64,000 bases of DNA from Mycobacterium kyorinense (lineage in GTDB: Bacteria; Actinomycetota; Actinomycetes; Mycobacteriales; Mycobacteriaceae). Shown one piece after another: positions 25,898 through 34,904 of this stretch. Where the stretch lies: NCBI RefSeq assembly GCF_002101735.1, contig NZ_LQPE01000158.1:25703-89702 (forward strand), written 5' to 3'. Each line of letters starts with the position of its first letter. Positions within the stretch are counted from its first letter, which is position 1. Both the position numbers and the translations under genes were made by a program. The notes under the pieces are model-generated. The model made no database searches, was not told the DNA's origin, and saw nothing but the letters and a program-made list of their open reading frames with translations.

Positions 25898-25951
25898 TAT
25901 TAGCGCCTCCGGCGGCGGTAAGCGCTCCCCGCGCCGGGTAACCTCGCTCAC

Positions 25952-27373
25952 GTGCTGCTGACCTCGCTGAATCCCGCCGCTGCGACCGATCTGGGGGATG
26001 CGGTGAGCATCGGCGACGTCACGCTGAGCCGCAGCGACCTGGTCGGGGCCGCGACGTCGGTGGCCGAACGGGTCGGCGGTGCGGATCGGGTCGCGGTGCT
26101 GGCCACGCCGACCGCGCCGACCGCGCTGGCGATCACCGGCTGCCTGCTGGCCGGCGTGCCGGTGGTGCCGGTGCCCGCCGACGTCGGGCAGGCCGAGCGG
26201 CGGCACATCCTCACCGACTCCGCGGCGCAGGCATGGCTGGGGGAGGCTCCCGACGAGACGGAGGGCCTGCCGCACATTCCGGTGCGGCTGCATGCCCGCT
26301 CGTGGCATCGCTATCCGGAGCCGCCGCCGGAGTCCACCGCGCTGATCATCTACACGTCGGGCACCACCGGTCCGCCCAAGGGCGTGCAGCTGAGCCGGCG
26401 GGCGATCGCCGCCGACCTGGACGCGTTGGCCGAGGCGTGGCAGTGGACGGCCGACGACGTCTTGGTGCACGGGTTGCCGCTGTTTCATGTGCACGGTCTG
26501 GTGCTGGGGCTGCTCGGCTCGCTGCGGGTGGGAAACCGCTTCGTGCACACGGGTAAACCGACACCGGAGCGGTATGGCGCTGCGGGCGGGACGCTGTATT
26601 TCGGTGTGCCGACGGTGTGGTCGCGGGTGGTGGCCGACACGGCCGCCGCCGAGGCGCTGCGACCGGCGCGGCTGCTGGTGTCCGGCAGCGCGCCGCTACC
26701 GGTGCCGGTGTTCGACCAGTTGGTCCGGCTCACAGGACACGCGCCCGTCGAGCGGTACGGCAGTACCGAGTCGCTGATCACGCTGTCCACCCGGGCCGAC
26801 GGCGAACGCCGGCCCGGCTGGGTGGGTCTGCCGCTGGCCGGCATCGAGACCCGGCTGGTCGACGACGCCGGGGCCCCGGTGCCGCACGACGGGGAAACCA
26901 TTGGGCGGCTTCAGGTTCGGGGGCCGACACTGTTCGACGGCTACCTGAACCGGCCGGATGCCACCGCCGAGGCCTTCGACGCCGACGGCTGGTACCGCAC
27001 CGGCGACGTCGCCGTCGTCGACTCCGGCGGCATGCACCGCATCGTCGGGCGTGAGTCGGTGGACCTGATCAAGTCCGGGGGTTACCGCGTCGGCGCCGGC
27101 GAAATCGAGACGGCGCTGCTGGGGCATCCCGGTGTGCGGGAGGCGGCGGTGGTCGGGCTGCCCGACGAGGACCTCGGTCAGCGGATCGTCGCCTTCGTCG
27201 TCGGTGACGCCGACTCGGATTCGCTGATCGACTATGTGGCCGGGCAACTTTCGGTACACAAGCGGCCGCGTGAAGTCCGGGTGGTCGACAGCCTGCCCCG
27301 CAACGCGATGGGCAAGGTGCTCAAGAAAGAGCTGCTCACTTTCGGCGCGAACGTGCGCAAACCCGACTTCTGA
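25952..27373 (+). CDS. fadD36: Acyl-CoA synthetase FadD36 (malonyl-CoA synthetase-like)
   Basis: 473 residues, ANL superfamily. IIYTSGTTGPPKGVQLSRRA is the P-loop, ERYGSTE the A5 motif, YRTGDVAVVD the A7/A8 region and RNAMGKVLKKE the catalytic lysine. The short N-terminal domain resembles MatB-type malonyl/methylmalonyl-CoA synthetases. It starts at GTG 25952. It corresponds to Rv1193; in this genome it borders the NO island on one side and dapD on the other. Confidence 0.88.
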   Translation: MLLTSLNPAAATDLGDAVSIGDVTLSRSDLVGAATSVAERVGGADRVAVLATPTAPTALAITGCLLAGVPVVPVPADVGQAERRHILTDSAAQAWLGEAPDETEGLPHIPVRLHARSWHRYPEPPPESTALIIYTSGTTGPPKGVQLSRRAIAADLDALAEAWQWTADDVLVHGLPLFHVHGLVLGLLGSLRVGNRFVHTGKPTPERYGAAGGTLYFGVPTVWSRVVADTAAAEALRPARLLVSGSAPLPVPVFDQLVRLTGHAPVERYGSTESLITLSTRADGERRPGWVGLPLAGIETRLVDDAGAPVPHDGETIGRLQVRGPTLFDGYLNRPDATAEAFDADGWYRTGDVAVVDSGGMHRIVGRESVDLIKSGGYRVGAGEIETALLGHPGVREAAVVGLPDEDLGQRIVAFVVGDADSDSLIDYVAGQLSVHKRPREVRVVDSLPRNAMGKVLKKELLTFGANVRKPDF

Positions 27374-27394
27374 TACGGCGTGTCGTGCGGGGAC

Positions 27395-27434
27395 ATGCAC
27401 GCTCGCGGAAGAAGTTAGGAAGTTAGAAGTTAGT
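27395..27434. repeat. Copy 1 of the CTTCTTCCGCGAGCGTGC repeat plus tandem GAAGTTAG
   Basis: In the short gap between the convergent fadD36 and dapD ends, the minus strand carries CTTCTTCCGCGAGCGTGC followed by ATGTCCCC; nearly the same bases occur at 63789. Next to it GAAGTTAG is tandemly repeated (about 27411-27432), the last copy overlapping the dapD stop codon. Confidence 0.6.
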
Positions 27435-28374
27435 TCGCGTGTAGGTCGGCGTTGAGGGCGATGCCCTGGCCGTCGCGGGAGACCACCTCGACGGCGCCGG
27501 TCAGCGAATTGCGGCGGAACAACATGTTGCTGCCACCGGACAGCTCGCGGGCCTTGACCGACGTGCCGTCGGGCATGGCGACCTTGGTGCCGGCGGTGAC
27601 GTACAGCCCGGCCTCGACGACACAGTCGTCGCCCAGCGAGATGCCCAGTCCCGAGTTCGCGCCGAGCAGGCAGCGTTTGCCGACCGAAATGACCTCACTG
27701 CCACCGCCGGACAGCGTGCCCATGATCGACGCTCCGCCGCCGACGTCGGACCCGTCGTCGACCACCACGCCCGCCGAGATGCGGCCCTCGACCATCGACG
27801 CGCCCAGCGTGCCGGCGTTGTAGTTCACGAAGCCTTCGTGCATCACCGTCGTGCCCGCCGCCAGGTGTGCACCGAGGCGGACCCGGTCGGCGTCGGCGAT
27901 CCGCACGCCGGTCGGCAGCACGTAGTCGACCATCCGCGGGAACTTGTCGACGCCGTACACGGCGACCGGCCCGCGACGGCGCAGCCGCGCCCGCACCATC
28001 TCGAAACCTTCGACAGCACAAGGCCCTTGGCTCGTCCACACCACATTGGTCAGCACCCCGAAGAAGCCGTCGGCGTTCAGGCCGTGCGGCGCGACCAGCC
28101 GGTGCGAGAGCAGATGCAGCCGCAGATATGCGTCGTAGGCATCGGTCGCCTTGTCGTCCAGTGAGCCGATCACGGTGCGCACCGCGACGGTCTCGGTGCC
28201 GCGGTCCTCGTCGCGGCCCGCAAGCGCGGCCAGCTCGTCGGGCACCTCGGCGACCGACAGCCGCACGGTGCCGCTCTCGCCGCCGTCGGTCAGTTCCGGT
28301 GCGGGAAACCAGGTGTCGAGGACCGACCCGTCGGCGGCCAGCGTCGCCAACCCAATACCCGTAGCTCCAGTCAC
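27430..28374 (-). CDS. dapD: 2,3,4,5-tetrahydropyridine-2,6-dicarboxylate N-succinyltransferase
   Basis: 314 residues. An N-terminal domain (~1-140) precedes a left-handed beta-helix of hexapeptide repeats (~150-260; for example GASIMGTLSGGGSE, GANSGLGISLGDDC). It adds succinate from succinyl-CoA to tetrahydrodipicolinate in lysine and meso-diaminopimelate synthesis, needed for peptidoglycan. It is divergent from dapE, with 42 bases between the starts, so the two pathway enzymes share a promoter region. Confidence 0.93.
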   Translation of the reverse strand: MTGATGIGLATLAADGSVLDTWFPAPELTDGGESGTVRLSVAEVPDELAALAGRDEDRGTETVAVRTVIGSLDDKATDAYDAYLRLHLLSHRLVAPHGLNADGFFGVLTNVVWTSQGPCAVEGFEMVRARLRRRGPVAVYGVDKFPRMVDYVLPTGVRIADADRVRLGAHLAAGTTVMHEGFVNYNAGTLGASMVEGRISAGVVVDDGSDVGGGASIMGTLSGGGSEVISVGKRCLLGANSGLGISLGDDCVVEAGLYVTAGTKVAMPDGTSVKARELSGGSNMLFRRNSLTGAVEVVSRDGQGIALNADLHAN

Positions 28375-28416
28375 GATGGCAACGCTACTAGATGCTCAGC
28401 AGCTAACCTTGAGACC

Positions 28417-29481
28417 GTGCTGGACCTACGCGGCGACCCGATCGAGCTGACCGCGGCATTGGTCGACATCCCCAGCGAGTCGCGACACGAAGCCCGCATC
28501 GCCGACGAGGTCGAGGCGGCGTTACGAGCCCAGACGGTCGGTTTCGAGATCATCCGCAACGGCGACGCCGTGCTCGCCCGCACCCGCTTCGGCAAGCCGA
28601 CCCGGGTGCTGCTGGCCGGGCACCTCGACACCGTCCCGATCGCCGACAACGTGCCCAGCCGCTGCGACGGCGACCTCCTGCACGGCTGCGGCACCGTCGA
28701 CATGAAATCCGGCGACGCGGTGTTTCTCCACCTGGCCGCCACCGTCGCAGAGCCCGCTCACGACATGACCCTGGTGTTCTACGACTGCGAGGAAATCGAA
28801 GCCGCCGCAAACGGTTTGGGCCGCATCGAGCGCGAGCTGCCCGACTGGCTGGACGCCGACGTGGCCATCCTCGGCGAACCCACCGGCGGCTACATCGAGG
28901 CCGGCTGTCAGGGCACGCTGCGCGCCGTCGTCCACGCCACCGGAACCCGTGCCCATTCTGCGCGATCATGGTTGGGCGACAACGCGATTCACAAGCTGGG
29001 CGCCGTGCTGGACCGGCTGTCAAACTATCAGCCCCGCGACGTCGAGATCGACGGCTGCACCTACCGCGAGGGGCTTTCGGCAGTACGCATCGACGGCGGC
29101 GTGGCCGGAAACGTCATCCCCGACGCGGCGTCGGTGACGGTCAACTTCCGCTTCGCGCCGGACCGCTCGGCGGACGCCGCGCTGCAACACGTGCACGACG
29201 TGCTCGACGGACTCGACGTGCGCGTCGAACAGACGGACTGCGCCGCCGGCGCGCTGCCGGGACTCGCCAAACCGGCCGCCAAAGCTCTGGTCGAGGCGGC
29301 ACAAGGGCGGGTCCGCGCGAAATACGGCTGGACCGATGTGGCGCGGTTCGCCGCCCGCGGCATCCCAGCGGTCAACTACGGGCCGGGCGACCCCAACCTG
29401 GCGCACCGCCGCGATGAGCGGGTGCCGGTCGAGCAGATCACCGCCGCCGCCGAGATGCTGCGCCGCTACCTGACCGGCTAG
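28417..29481 (+). CDS. dapE: Succinyl-diaminopimelate desuccinylase
   Basis: 354 residues, M20 metallopeptidase fold. AGHLDTVP gives the first zinc His with its Asp, CGTVDMKSGD the bridging Asp, and YDCEEIEA the catalytic Glu pair. It removes succinate to give LL-diaminopimelate. It starts at GTG 28417 and overlaps the AAA-protein stop by four bases, convergent. Confidence 0.93.
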   Translation: MLDLRGDPIELTAALVDIPSESRHEARIADEVEAALRAQTVGFEIIRNGDAVLARTRFGKPTRVLLAGHLDTVPIADNVPSRCDGDLLHGCGTVDMKSGDAVFLHLAATVAEPAHDMTLVFYDCEEIEAAANGLGRIERELPDWLDADVAILGEPTGGYIEAGCQGTLRAVVHATGTRAHSARSWLGDNAIHKLGAVLDRLSNYQPRDVEIDGCTYREGLSAVRIDGGVAGNVIPDAASVTVNFRFAPDRSADAALQHVHDVLDGLDVRVEQTDCAAGALPGLAKPAAKALVEAAQGRVRAKYGWTDVARFAARGIPAVNYGPGDPNLAHRRDERVPVEQITAAAEMLRRYLTG

Positions 29482-31556
29482 CCACGCTTGGCCTGTGCGG
29501 CGGCGTCGGCGGCCGCGGGATGCAGCCCGGCGTCGGCCAGATCGGCGGCCACCTCGGCCAGCGCCGCCGCGTCACCCGCCGCCAGCGCGCGGGCATGCGC
29601 CAGCGTGAGCCTGCCGAGCACGCAGTTCACCTCGACGGCGAGCCGTTCGGCGCGATACACGGCCCGGGTGTCGCCGAGCCGGGCGGCGTCCTGCAGCGCC
29701 CGCAACGTGATCGCCGACTGCCCGCCGCGCTCGGCGGCCTGCGCGGCTTCGCGGGCCGCCTCGATAGCGGCGGTGATGTCGCCGCGGGCCGCCTTCGACC
29801 ATGCCTTGGCCAGCGCCAGCTCGGGAGCGAACAGCGCCGACTTCAGGCCGTGCCGCGACTCGGCCCGGCTGAAAACCTTTGCCGCTTCGGCTTGGTCGCC
29901 CTGCTGGCCGAGCGCCTGCGCCAGCAGCATCAGCGACAGCGGGCCCCACGAGTAGCCGGTGCGGGCCAGCGTGTCGGCGGCCGGTCCGAGCAGCGACACC
30001 GCAGTGTCGAAGTCACCCTGGGCGATCGCCACATAGGCCACCAGCACCTCACCGATCGCCCGGCCCGGCTGCTGCAGCTCGGCGAAATCGGTATACCGCT
30101 GCGCCACCGTCCGCGCCGCATCCGGTCGCCCCGCCATCACCAGCGCCGTCACCCGCGCGAAACCGCTGGTGAACCGCAACAAACCCGGATGCTCGCCCGC
30201 CAGCGCCCGGCCCGCCAGCGACTCGACGTCGTCGAACCGCCCGATCCGCGCCGAGCACAGCGCCGCCGTCGACGCAGCCCAGCCCACGCCGACCTCGTCG
30301 GCGTGCGGTGACGCCAGCACCTCGCCGGCGATCCGCAGCGCGCTCAGCGGAGTGCCCGCGTTCATCGCGAACGTCGCCGCCAGCGCGTCGAGGGTGGCCC
30401 GGGCCATCGGCGACGAGACCCGGTTGCGGGTGGTGTGCAGAAAGGCGGTGGCGCGCTCGGGCTCGTCGAGCATCCAGAACTGGTTCGCGGCCCGCGGCAA
30501 TGCCCACGCCATCAGCTCGGTGTCGGTCAAGGTGTCGGGATCAACCGCGGCCAGCACTTCGCCGGCCTCCCGGCCGCGGCCCTGCCAGCCCAGCGCGTAG
30601 CCGAGCGTCAACCGCGGCGCCAGGCCGCCCGCTTTGCCCAGCGCCGCGCGGGCCAGCCGTTCGGCCAGGCCCAGCTCGCCGAGCCGCAGCGCTTGCTGCG
30701 CGGCATCAGAGAAGTCGTCATATGCCGCGTCGCTGTCGATCGCCAGCGCCGCCAGCCGCAGCCGATCAGTCACATGGTCGAAGCGACGGGTCGACAGCTG
30801 GCCGACGACCGCCGTGCGCAGCGACCGCGCATCGGCCGGCGCCAGCGCCGCGCGCACCCGCTCGGTGTACAGCGGATGGCCCGCATAGACCACGCCTTCG
30901 TCGCTGACGCTCACAGCGCCCGCCGCTTCGCCCTGCTCGACGGCCTCGTCACCGGCCAGCGCCGCCAGGTCGCTGCGGTGCAGCGGTTCGGCGACGGCCA
31001 GGTAGTCCAGAGCCTTGCGAACCGGGGCCGCCAGGCCGCTCAAGTACTCGTCGGGCTGCGGGGCCGCCCGGTCCGGCCGCTCGACGTCGATGCGGGTCAG
31101 CAGGTCGTCGGTCCACAGCGCCGCCACCGCATCGGGCAGCGCGGTCTCGGCGCGGACGGTGACGATCAGCCGCGCCGAGCGCTTCAACGCCAGCTGGTAC
31201 ACCAGCCCGGCGGACAGGCTGTCGAGCTCGTGGGCGTCGTCGACAACGACCAGCAGATCGCCGCCGGCGACCAGCGAGTCGTGCGCGGCGCGCAGCAGCG
31301 CGGCGGGCCGGCCGATCTCGGCCACGTCGAGGAGTCGGCCGAAGGCGCCGAACGGAACCATCCGCAGCGACGGGGTGCCCCTCACCCAACGAACGGTCGA
31401 CGGCCGGCGCGCGGTGAACCTCTCCGCGGCGGCACGAGCGGTCAGCGTCTTGCCGACGCCGTCGGCTCCGACGAGCACGGCCCCGGACCGATCGAGGGCG
31501 GCCGCCACCTGATCCAGCACAGCCTCGGCCGGCGCGGCAACCCACCCAGTCGGCAT
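29478..31556 (-). CDS. AAA/NACHT-like ATPase, Rv1204c-like
   Basis: 692 residues. A P-loop GADGVGKTLTARAA (~37-50) and a Walker B LLVVVDDAHELD (~100) form an N-terminal ATPase (~1-300). The remainder is a helical, Ala-rich array that looks like TPR repeats, as in LuxR-type MalT-like ATPases, but no C-terminal helix-turn-helix is visible. It is longer than I recall for Rv1204c. A signalling or regulatory ATPase is likely; the target is unknown. Divergent from LOG. Confidence 0.75.
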   Translation of the reverse strand: MPTGWVAAPAEAVLDQVAAALDRSGAVLVGADGVGKTLTARAAAERFTARRPSTVRWVRGTPSLRMVPFGAFGRLLDVAEIGRPAALLRAAHDSLVAGGDLLVVVDDAHELDSLSAGLVYQLALKRSARLIVTVRAETALPDAVAALWTDDLLTRIDVERPDRAAPQPDEYLSGLAAPVRKALDYLAVAEPLHRSDLAALAGDEAVEQGEAAGAVSVSDEGVVYAGHPLYTERVRAALAPADARSLRTAVVGQLSTRRFDHVTDRLRLAALAIDSDAAYDDFSDAAQQALRLGELGLAERLARAALGKAGGLAPRLTLGYALGWQGRGREAGEVLAAVDPDTLTDTELMAWALPRAANQFWMLDEPERATAFLHTTRNRVSSPMARATLDALAATFAMNAGTPLSALRIAGEVLASPHADEVGVGWAASTAALCSARIGRFDDVESLAGRALAGEHPGLLRFTSGFARVTALVMAGRPDAARTVAQRYTDFAELQQPGRAIGEVLVAYVAIAQGDFDTAVSLLGPAADTLARTGYSWGPLSLMLLAQALGQQGDQAEAAKVFSRAESRHGLKSALFAPELALAKAWSKAARGDITAAIEAAREAAQAAERGGQSAITLRALQDAARLGDTRAVYRAERLAVEVNCVLGRLTLAHARALAAGDAAALAEVAADLADAGLHPAAADAAAQAKRG

Positions 31557-31640
31557 CGCCGGATTTTATTGCCCGCCGCGCACCCGGCAAGCCGATAGGC
31601 CGAAATACGCTCCGCGGCAATCTCGATTACGTTTCCGTGT

Positions 31641-32204
31641 GTGACTCGCAAACAGTGGGCGGTCTGTGTGTACTGCGCATCCGGGCCGACCCACCCCGAG
31701 CTGCTGGCGCTGGCCGCCCAAGTCGGCGAGGCGATCGCCGACCACGGCTGGACGCTGGTGTGGGGCGGCGGCAACGTCTCGGCGATGGGGGCCCTGGCCA
31801 CCGCCGCGCGGGCCCGCGGCGGATGGACCGTCGGCGTGATCCCGAAGATGCTGGTTCACCGCGAACTCGCCGACACCGACGCCGACGAGCTGATCGTCAC
31901 CGACACCATGCGCGAGCGCAAACAGGTCATGGAGGACCGCGCCGACGCGTTCCTCGCGCTGCCCGGCGGCATCGGCACCCTCGAGGAGCTGTTCGAGGCG
32001 TGGACCGGCGCATACCTCGGCATGCACGACAAACCGGTGGTGATGCTGGACCCGAGCGGCCACTTCGACGGCCTGCGGGCGTGGCTGTACGGGCTGGTCG
32101 ACAGCGGGTACGTGTCGCAGGCAGCGCTGGACCGGTTGGTGGTGGTCGACGAGGTGAACGCGGCGCTGGCCGCCTGCGCACCGGGCGAAACGGCCGAGGG
32201 TTAG
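31641..32204 (+). CDS. LOG-family cytokinin riboside 5'-monophosphate phosphoribohydrolase
   Basis: 187 residues. LPGGIGTLEELFEAW is the PGGxGTxxE nucleotide-monophosphate site of LOG proteins, often misnamed lysine decarboxylases. The M. tuberculosis equivalent Rv1205 is a LOG enzyme that releases free cytokinin from its nucleotide. GTG start at 31641; the fadD6 gene begins 31 bases downstream and probably shares the transcript. Confidence 0.9.
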   Translation: MTRKQWAVCVYCASGPTHPELLALAAQVGEAIADHGWTLVWGGGNVSAMGALATAARARGGWTVGVIPKMLVHRELADTDADELIVTDTMRERKQVMEDRADAFLALPGGIGTLEELFEAWTGAYLGMHDKPVVMLDPSGHFDGLRAWLYGLVDSGYVSQAALDRLVVVDEVNAALAACAPGETAEG

Positions 32205-32235
32205 GCTGGCCGCCAAGTTCGTCAGAGGGGAAACA

Positions 32236-34002
32236 GTGTCTGAACACACATCGGTCGGGCTGGTCGACATCGCGAGCCGGGTGCCGGGTGTAGTCGCCGA
32301 TCTGCCCGTGATGGCGCGCGGCGTGCTGACCGGGCTGGTGGCCCGGCCGACCTCCAAGACGTCCATCGGCAAGGTTTTCCAGGACCGCGCCGCCCGCTAC
32401 GGCGACCGCGTTTTCCTGCGGTTCGGCGACCAGCGGCTGACCTACCGGGAGGCCAACGCGACCGCCAACCGGTACGCCGCGGTGCTGGCCGCGCGCGGCG
32501 TCGGGCACGGCGACGTCGTCGGGATCATGCTGCGCAACTCGCCCAACGCGGTGCTGATGATGCTGGCCGTCGTCAAATGCGGCGCGATCGCCGGGATGAT
32601 CAACTACCACCAGCGCGGCGAGGTGCTGGCCCACAGCCTCGGCCTGCTCGACGCCAAGGTGCTGGTCTCCGAATCCGACCTGGTCGACGCCGTCAGCGAA
32701 TCCGGTGCGCCCGGCGCCGAGCCGCTGACCATCGAGGAGATGGAACGCCTGGCCGCCACGGCGCCGACCACCAACCCGCCGTCGGCCTCCGCCGTGCTGG
32801 CCAAAGACACGGCGTTCTACATCTTCACCTCGGGCACCACCGGCCACCCCAAGGCCAGCGTGATGACCCACCGCCGGTGGCTGGCCGCACTGGCCGCGTT
32901 CGGCGGGCTGGGGCTGCGGCTGAAGAGCAGCGACACGCTGTACAGCTGCCTGCCGCTCTACCACAACAACGCGCTGACTGTGGCGGTGTCGTCGGTGATC
33001 AACTCCGGTGCGACGCTGGCGCTGGGCAAGAAGTTCTCGGCGTCGCAGTTCTGGGACGACGTGATCGCCTACGACGCGACGGCGTTCATCTACATCGGCG
33101 AGGTCTGCCGCTATCTGCTCAACCAGCCGCCCAAACCCACCGACCGCGCCCACAAGGTGCGGCTGATCGCCGGCAACGGACTGCGCCCGGAGATCTGGGA
33201 GGAGTTCACCAACCGGTTCGGCATCGAGCGGGTGTGCGAGTTCTACGCCGCCAGCGAGGGCAACACCGCGTTCATCAACGTCTTCAATGTGCCCAAGACA
33301 ACCGGGATCTCGCCGTTGCCGCTGGCCTATGTCGAGTACGACCCCGACACCGGCGCCCCGCTGCGTGACGAGAACGGCCGGGTGCGCCGGGTGCCGCCCG
33401 GTCAACCGGGCCTGCTGATCAGCCCGGTCAACAAACTGCAGCCGTTCGACGGCTACACCGACCCGGCGGCCAGTGAAAAGAAGTTGGTGCGCAACGCTTT
33501 TCGTGAGGGCGACTGCTGGTTCAACACCGGCGACGTGATGAGCCCGCAAGGTATGGGGCACGCCGCTTTCGTCGACCGGCTCGGCGACACGTTCCGGTGG
33601 AAGGGCGAAAACGTCGCCACCACCGAGGTCGAGGCGGCGCTGGCGGCCGAAAAATCCGTCGAGGAGTGCGCGGTCTTCGGGGTCGAGATCCCGCGCACCG
33701 GCGGCCGGGCCGGGATGGCCGCCGTCAAGCTGCGCGACGGCGCCGAGTTCGACGGCAAGGCGCTGGCCCGCACGGTGTACGAGCGGCTGCCGGTGTATGC
33801 GCTGCCGCTGTTCGTGCGGGTGGTGGACTCGATGGAGCACACCACCACGTTCAAAAGCCGCAAGGTCGATCTGCGCGAGCAGGCCTACGGGCCGGGCATC
33901 GAGGACCCGCTGTACGTGTTGGCCGGCCGCGACGAGGGCTACGTGCCTTTTTACGAGGAATACCCCGACGAGGTGGCGGCGGGTAAGCGCCCGCAGGGGT
34001 AA
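32236..34002 (+). CDS. fadD6: Long-chain fatty acyl-CoA synthetase FadD6
   Basis: 588 residues, FATP/very-long-chain type ANL ligase. FIFTSGTTGHPKASVMTH is the P-loop; CEFYAASEGNTAFIN, FNTGDVM and TTFKSRKVDLREQAYG (catalytic lysine region) follow in order. It activates fatty acids to CoA thioesters for uptake, storage or lipid synthesis. It starts at GTG 32236 and precedes folP2 by 26 bases. Confidence 0.92.
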   Translation: MSEHTSVGLVDIASRVPGVVADLPVMARGVLTGLVARPTSKTSIGKVFQDRAARYGDRVFLRFGDQRLTYREANATANRYAAVLAARGVGHGDVVGIMLRNSPNAVLMMLAVVKCGAIAGMINYHQRGEVLAHSLGLLDAKVLVSESDLVDAVSESGAPGAEPLTIEEMERLAATAPTTNPPSASAVLAKDTAFYIFTSGTTGHPKASVMTHRRWLAALAAFGGLGLRLKSSDTLYSCLPLYHNNALTVAVSSVINSGATLALGKKFSASQFWDDVIAYDATAFIYIGEVCRYLLNQPPKPTDRAHKVRLIAGNGLRPEIWEEFTNRFGIERVCEFYAASEGNTAFINVFNVPKTTGISPLPLAYVEYDPDTGAPLRDENGRVRRVPPGQPGLLISPVNKLQPFDGYTDPAASEKKLVRNAFREGDCWFNTGDVMSPQGMGHAAFVDRLGDTFRWKGENVATTEVEAALAAEKSVEECAVFGVEIPRTGGRAGMAAVKLRDGAEFDGKALARTVYERLPVYALPLFVRVVDSMEHTTTFKSRKVDLREQAYGPGIEDPLYVLAGRDEGYVPFYEEYPDEVAAGKRPQG

Positions 34003-34028
34003 AGGCGCCACCGGGCAAGATAGGACGC

Positions 34029-34904
34029 GTGCAGTCAACGCTCTGCGGCCGCCCGGTCGCCGGTGATCGCCCGCTGATCATGGCGATCGTCAACCGCACC
34101 CCGGACTCGTTCTACGACCGCGGCGCCACCTTCACCGACGACGCGGCCAAGGCCGCGGCGCACCGGGTCATCGCCGACGGCGCCGACGTCGTCGACGTGG
34201 GCGGCGTCAAGGCCGGTCCCGGGCACAACGTCGACACCGCCACCGAAACCGCGCGGGTGGTGCCGTTCATCGAATGGCTGCGCGACGCCTACCCCGAGCA
34301 GCTGATCAGCGTGGACACCTGGCGTTCGGACGTGGCCCGGCGGGCCTGCCAGGCCGGCGCCGACCTGATCAACGACACCTGGGGCGGCGTCGACCCCGAA
34401 ATGCCCGCTGTCGCAGCCGAATTCGGGGCCGGGCTGGTGTGCTCGCACACCGGCGGCGCACCGCCGCGAACCCGGCCCTTCCGGGTCAGCTACGGAACGA
34501 CCACCCGCGGCGTGGTCGACGACGTGATCCGCGAGGTCACCGCCGCCGCCGAAAAGGCCGTCGCCGCCGGCGTGGCCCGCGACCGGGTGCTGATCGACCC
34601 GACCCACGACTTCGGCAAGAACACCTTCCACGGCCTGGCGTTGTTGCGCCACCTGGAAGATCTTGTTAACACCGGATGGCCGGTGTTGATGGCGCTCTCC
34701 AACAAGGATTTCGTCGGGGAGACTCTGGGCGTGGAGCTGACCGAACGGCTGGAGGGCACGCTGGCCGCCACTGCGCTGGCCGCCGCGGCCGGTGCCCGGA
34801 TGTTCCGGGTGCACGACGTCGCGCCCACCCGGCGGGTGCTGGAAATGGTGGCGTCGATCCAGGGCCGACGGCCGCCGACGCGGACAGTGAGAGGACTGGC
34901 GTGA
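34029..34904 (+). CDS. folP2: Dihydropteroate synthase paralogue FolP2
   Basis: 291 residues, TIM-barrel DHPS fold with IMAIVNRTPDSFYDRGATF, DVGGVKAGPGHNVD and VDTWRSDVARRACQAG. In M. tuberculosis and M. leprae this paralogue is reported not to act as a true DHPS; the folate enzyme is FolP1. Its conserved link to gpgS (GTGA overlap at 34901-34904) suggests a role tied to glucosylglycerate or lipopolysaccharide metabolism, which remains unproven. Confidence 0.88.
   Translation: MQSTLCGRPVAGDRPLIMAIVNRTPDSFYDRGATFTDDAAKAAAHRVIADGADVVDVGGVKAGPGHNVDTATETARVVPFIEWLRDAYPEQLISVDTWRSDVARRACQAGADLINDTWGGVDPEMPAVAAEFGAGLVCSHTGGAPPRTRPFRVSYGTTTRGVVDDVIREVTAAAEKAVAAGVARDRVLIDPTHDFGKNTFHGLALLRHLEDLVNTGWPVLMALSNKDFVGETLGVELTERLEGTLAATALAAAAGARMFRVHDVAPTRRVLEMVASIQGRRPPTRTVRGLA

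Noticed and set aside
31927..34038. 703-residue open frame on the minus strand
   Set aside because: It runs antisense to LOG and fadD6, which have full motifs; the translation is His/Gln/Arg-rich with no family signature, as expected of a high-GC shadow.
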